This document shows, piece after piece, positions 23,945-26,313 of a stretch of 26,313 nt of DNA. Under the pieces are notes generated by a model, which saw nothing but the letters and a program-made list of their open reading frames with translations, made no database searches and was not told the DNA's origin. Source of the DNA: JALHMQ01 sp964616395 (GTDB taxonomy: Bacteria > Pseudomonadota > Gammaproteobacteria > Burkholderiales > Burkholderiaceae_F); assembly GCA_964616395.1 (NCBI GenBank), contig CAZTUT010000025.1:1-26313 (forward strand), given 5' to 3'. The position numbers were made by a program, and so were the translations under genes. Position 1 is the first letter of the stretch. Every line of letters starts with the position of its first letter.

Positions 23945-26313
23945 TCAGTCAGCCGCGCCTGCGCGCCGCTCCAGTTCGGCCACCATCCGCGCCACGCGGT
24001 CGGCCAGCTTCTCGGTACTGAGCTGCTCGCGCAGCCGCTCGACCAGCAGCGGAAAGGCGAACGGCGTGGGCCGCGAGATCGCCCGCAGCACCGGCTTGCG
24101 CGAGCGCATCCAGGCCAGCGCGGCGCGGATGCGCGCCAGGTCGAGCTCCTGCTCCAGCACCTCGCGATCGGCCTGCCCCAGCAGCAGGTTGCCGGCGTCG
24201 TACTTGCGCAGCACCTCGTAGAACAGGCCCGACGAGGCCTGCAGCTGGCGCGCCGACTTGGGCTGCCCCGGGTAGCCCTGAAACACCAGCCCGGCCACCC
24301 GCGCGATCTCGCGGAAGCGGCGCGCCGACAGCTCGCCGGCATTGAGGCTGGCAAGGATGTCGTCGAGCAGGTTGTCGTCGGACAGCAGGCCGCGCGCTGG
24401 CGACAGCGCGGCCGTCCACTCCAGCTCGGCGGTGGTCATCAGCTCGAAGCCGTAGTCGTTGACCGAGATGCTGAAGGTGGCCGGCTGGGCGCGGCCGAGG
24501 CGCCACGCCAGCAGCGAGCCGATGCCCAGGTGCGCCAGACGGCCGGCGAACGGATAGCAGTACAGATGCCGGCCCTCGCGCGACTGCCAGGTCTCCAGCA
24601 GCAGCGTGTCGCGTGCAGGAATCTCGGACCAGCGCTGCTGAATCTCGAGCAGCGGGCGCACGCGCTGCAGCTCCGCGCTGTCGAAGCAGCCGGCGCGCGC
24701 CGCCTCCAGTTCGGCCAGCAGCGCATCGGCCAGCTCGCTCGACAGCGGCATGCGCGCGCCGTTCCAGCGCGGCACCACGCCGGCGTCGCGCTTGGCCAGT
24801 TGCACGTAGGCGGTCATCTCGCGCACCCGCACCAGCTCGAGCCGGCGGCCGGCGAAGGTGAAGCTGTCGCCGGGGCGCAGCCGGGCGATGAAGCTCTCCT
24901 CGATCGAGCCGAGGCTGCCGCCGTGCTGCCACTTCACCAGCATCGCCGACTCCGAGACGATGGTGCCGACCGACATCCGGTGGCGCCGCGCCACCGCCGC
25001 ATCGGCAACCCGGTACAGGCCGTCGTCGCCGAGCGCCACGCGCCGGTACTCCGGATAGGCGCGTAGCGCCTCGCCGCCGCCGGTCACGAAGTCCAGGCAC
25101 CAGGCCCACTCGGCATCGGTCAGGCCGGCGTAGCTGGCGGTTGAGCGCACCTCGGCGAGCATCTGCGCCGCTTCGAAGCCGGTGCCCAGCGCCACCGTGA
25201 CCAGATGCTGCACCAGCACGTCGAGGGGCTTGTCGGGCGACTGACGCGACTCCACCCGGCCGGCCGCGGCGGCCTTGCGCGCGGCGACCGCTTCCACCAG
25301 TTCCAGCGCGTGGGTTGGCACCAGCGTCACGCGCGACACACGCCCCGGCGCATGGCCGCTGCGGCCGGCGCGCTGCAGCAGCCGCGCCACGCCCTTGGCC
25401 GAGCCGATCTGCAGCACGCGGTCGACCGGCAGGAAGTCCACGCCCAGATCGAGGCTGCTGGTGGCCACCACCGCCTTCAGCGTGCCAGCCTTCAGGCCCG
25501 CCTCGACCCAGTCGCGCACCGACTTGTCGAGCGAGCCGTGATGCAGCGCGATCAGTCCGGCCCATGCCGGTTTGGCGTCGAGGATCGCCTGGTACCAGAT
25601 CTCCGCCTGCGAGCGCGTGTTGGTGAACACCAGCGTGGTGCCGCCGGCGGCGATCTCGCGCACCACCGGTTCGAGCATCTGCAGGCCCAGGTGCCCGCCC
25701 CAGGGGAAGCGGCCCGGCGTCTCCGGCAGCAGCGTGTCGATGACGATCGCCTTGTCGATCCGGCCGTGCACCAGCACGCCGTCATCGTGCGCCAGCAGCG
25801 CGCGCATCGCCTCCACGCTGTTGCCCAGCGTGGCGCTCAGGCCCCAGACCGGCGGCGCGGCGCGCGCCAGCCGCCGCACCCGCGCCAGCGCCAGCTGCAC
25901 CTGCACGCCGCGCTTGCCGCCGATCAGTTCGTGCCATTCGTCGACCACCACCAGTTGCACGCCGGCCAGCAGTTGCGGCGCATCGGCGCGCGCCAGCAGC
26001 AGCGTCAGGCTCTCGGGCGTGGTGACCAGTGCCTCCGGCAACTGCCGGCCCTGGCGCGTGCGCTCGGCGCTGTCGGTGTCACCGGTGCGCACGCCGACCG
26101 TCCAGTCCAGCCCCAGATCGGCCAGCGGCGCTTCCAGCGCGCGCGCGGTGTCGGCCGACAGCGCGCGCATCGGCGTGACCCACAGCAGCCGCAGGCCACC
26201 GCCGGCCACCTCGCCGGCCAGCGCGCGATTGAGCAGCGCGAACCACAGCGCATAGGTCTTGCCGGCGCCGGTCGACGCATGCAGCAGCCCCGAGCGGCCG
26301 GCTGCCACCTGCG
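23945..26313 (-). CDS. Ligase-associated DNA-damage-response DEXH helicase (Lhr-like), N-terminus outside window
   Basis: The visible 789 codons encode a superfamily 2 helicase close to Lhr. Walker A is ASTGAGKT near the right edge, followed by LWVTPMRAL (Ia), TTPESL, the DEWH box (VVVDEWHELIGGKRGVQ), LSATLGN (III), FTNTRSQAE (IV) and LQRAGRSGHAPG (VI). The Lhr-type winged-helix and C-terminal domains follow, ending at the stop at 23945. The frame stays open to the last base, and the internal GTG at 26308 is not the start. The preceding F-Q-x-x-x-W motif of the family would lie just outside. Proteins of this class are encoded with an ATP-dependent DNA ligase and an MBL-fold exonuclease, expected beyond the right edge. 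The beta-CASP protein at 19327 is a different MBL family and is not that partner. Confidence 0.92.
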   Translation of the reverse strand, partial: QVAAGRSGLLHASTGAGKTYALWFALLNRALAGEVAGGGLRLLWVTPMRALSADTARALEAPLADLGLDWTVGVRTGDTDSAERTRQGRQLPEALVTTPESLTLLLARADAPQLLAGVQLVVVDEWHELIGGKRGVQVQLALARVRRLARAAPPVWGLSATLGNSVEAMRALLAHDDGVLVHGRIDKAIVIDTLLPETPGRFPWGGHLGLQMLEPVVREIAAGGTTLVFTNTRSQAEIWYQAILDAKPAWAGLIALHHGSLDKSVRDWVEAGLKAGTLKAVVATSSLDLGVDFLPVDRVLQIGSAKGVARLLQRAGRSGHAPGRVSRVTLVPTHALELVEAVAARKAAAAGRVESRQSPDKPLDVLVQHLVTVALGTGFEAAQMLAEVRSTASYAGLTDAEWAWCLDFVTGGGEALRAYPEYRRVALGDDGLYRVADAAVARRHRMSVGTIVSESAMLVKWQHGGSLGSIEESFIARLRPGDSFTFAGRRLELVRVREMTAYVQLAKRDAGVVPRWNGARMPLSSELADALLAELEAARAGCFDSAELQRVRPLLEIQQRWSEIPARDTLLLETWQSREGRHLYCYPFAGRLAHLGIGSLLAWRLGRAQPATFSISVNDYGFELMTTAELEWTAALSPARGLLSDDNLLDDILASLNAGELSARRFREIARVAGLVFQGYPGQPKSARQLQASSGLFYEVLRKYDAGNLLLGQADREVLEQELDLARIRAALAWMRSRKPVLRAISRPTPFAFPLLVERLREQLSTEKLADRVARMVAELERRAGAAD

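Overview
The window is a very GC-rich, gene-dense bacterial chromosomal segment. It reads as a betaproteobacterium, probably Burkholderiales-like. The reasons are a SWIB-domain protein with a lysine/alanine/proline histone-H1-like tail, a CopL-like Cys/His protein in front of a cus-type copper locus, an AMP-phosphorylase-type thymidine phosphorylase behind a beta-CASP nuclease, and strong GC bias at third codon positions. This placement is inference from gene content; no rRNA or tRNA gene is visible.

Layout. (1) 1-756 is the 3' end of dacB (PBP4), followed by an EamA/DMT exporter. (2) 1807-3665 is a translationally coupled pair, mtnA plus a FucA-like class II aldolase. This pairing fits a DHAP-shunt type salvage of 5'-methylthioadenosine or 5'-deoxyadenosine. 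(3) 3937-4686 is a degenerate EAL-domain protein convergent with the next block. (4) 9694 down to 4695 (minus strand) is one operon: periplasmic adaptor, RND permease (frameshifted near 5640), a YgaP-type DUF2892 membrane protein and a CsoR-family regulator that lacks the usual His/Cys metal ligands. A CsoR-type palindrome lies in front of the operon. (5) 9960-18142 (plus strand, divergent) is a copper/silver tolerance cluster: CopL-like secreted Cys/His protein, DUF411 protein, CusC-like channel, CusB-like adaptor with a fused CusF domain, CusA with all three binding methionines, a free CusF variant and a lipoprotein. (6) 18293-19199 holds a small unknown ORF and an HNH endonuclease. (7) 19327-22297 is a beta-CASP metallo-beta-lactamase-fold RNase overlapping an AMP-phosphorylase-type nucleoside phosphorylase. 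(8) 22313-22945 (minus) is a lipoprotein and 23111-23545 (minus) the SWIB/histone-tail protein with a textbook terminator. (9) 23945 to the right edge (minus) is a ligase-associated DEXH (Lhr-like) helicase whose N-terminus lies outside the window.

The centre of the window (4.7-18.1 kb) is a cell-envelope export island of two divergently transcribed RND systems. The cus side is complete (A, B, C, F). The CsoR-side pump has no outer-membrane channel of its own, so it may borrow the neighbour's CusC-like protein or another TolC. The most interesting leads are the ligand-altered CsoR/DUF2892/RND operon with its palindrome, the coupled RNase-NMP phosphorylase pair, the mtnA-aldolase pair, and the two CusF domains with different copper ligands.
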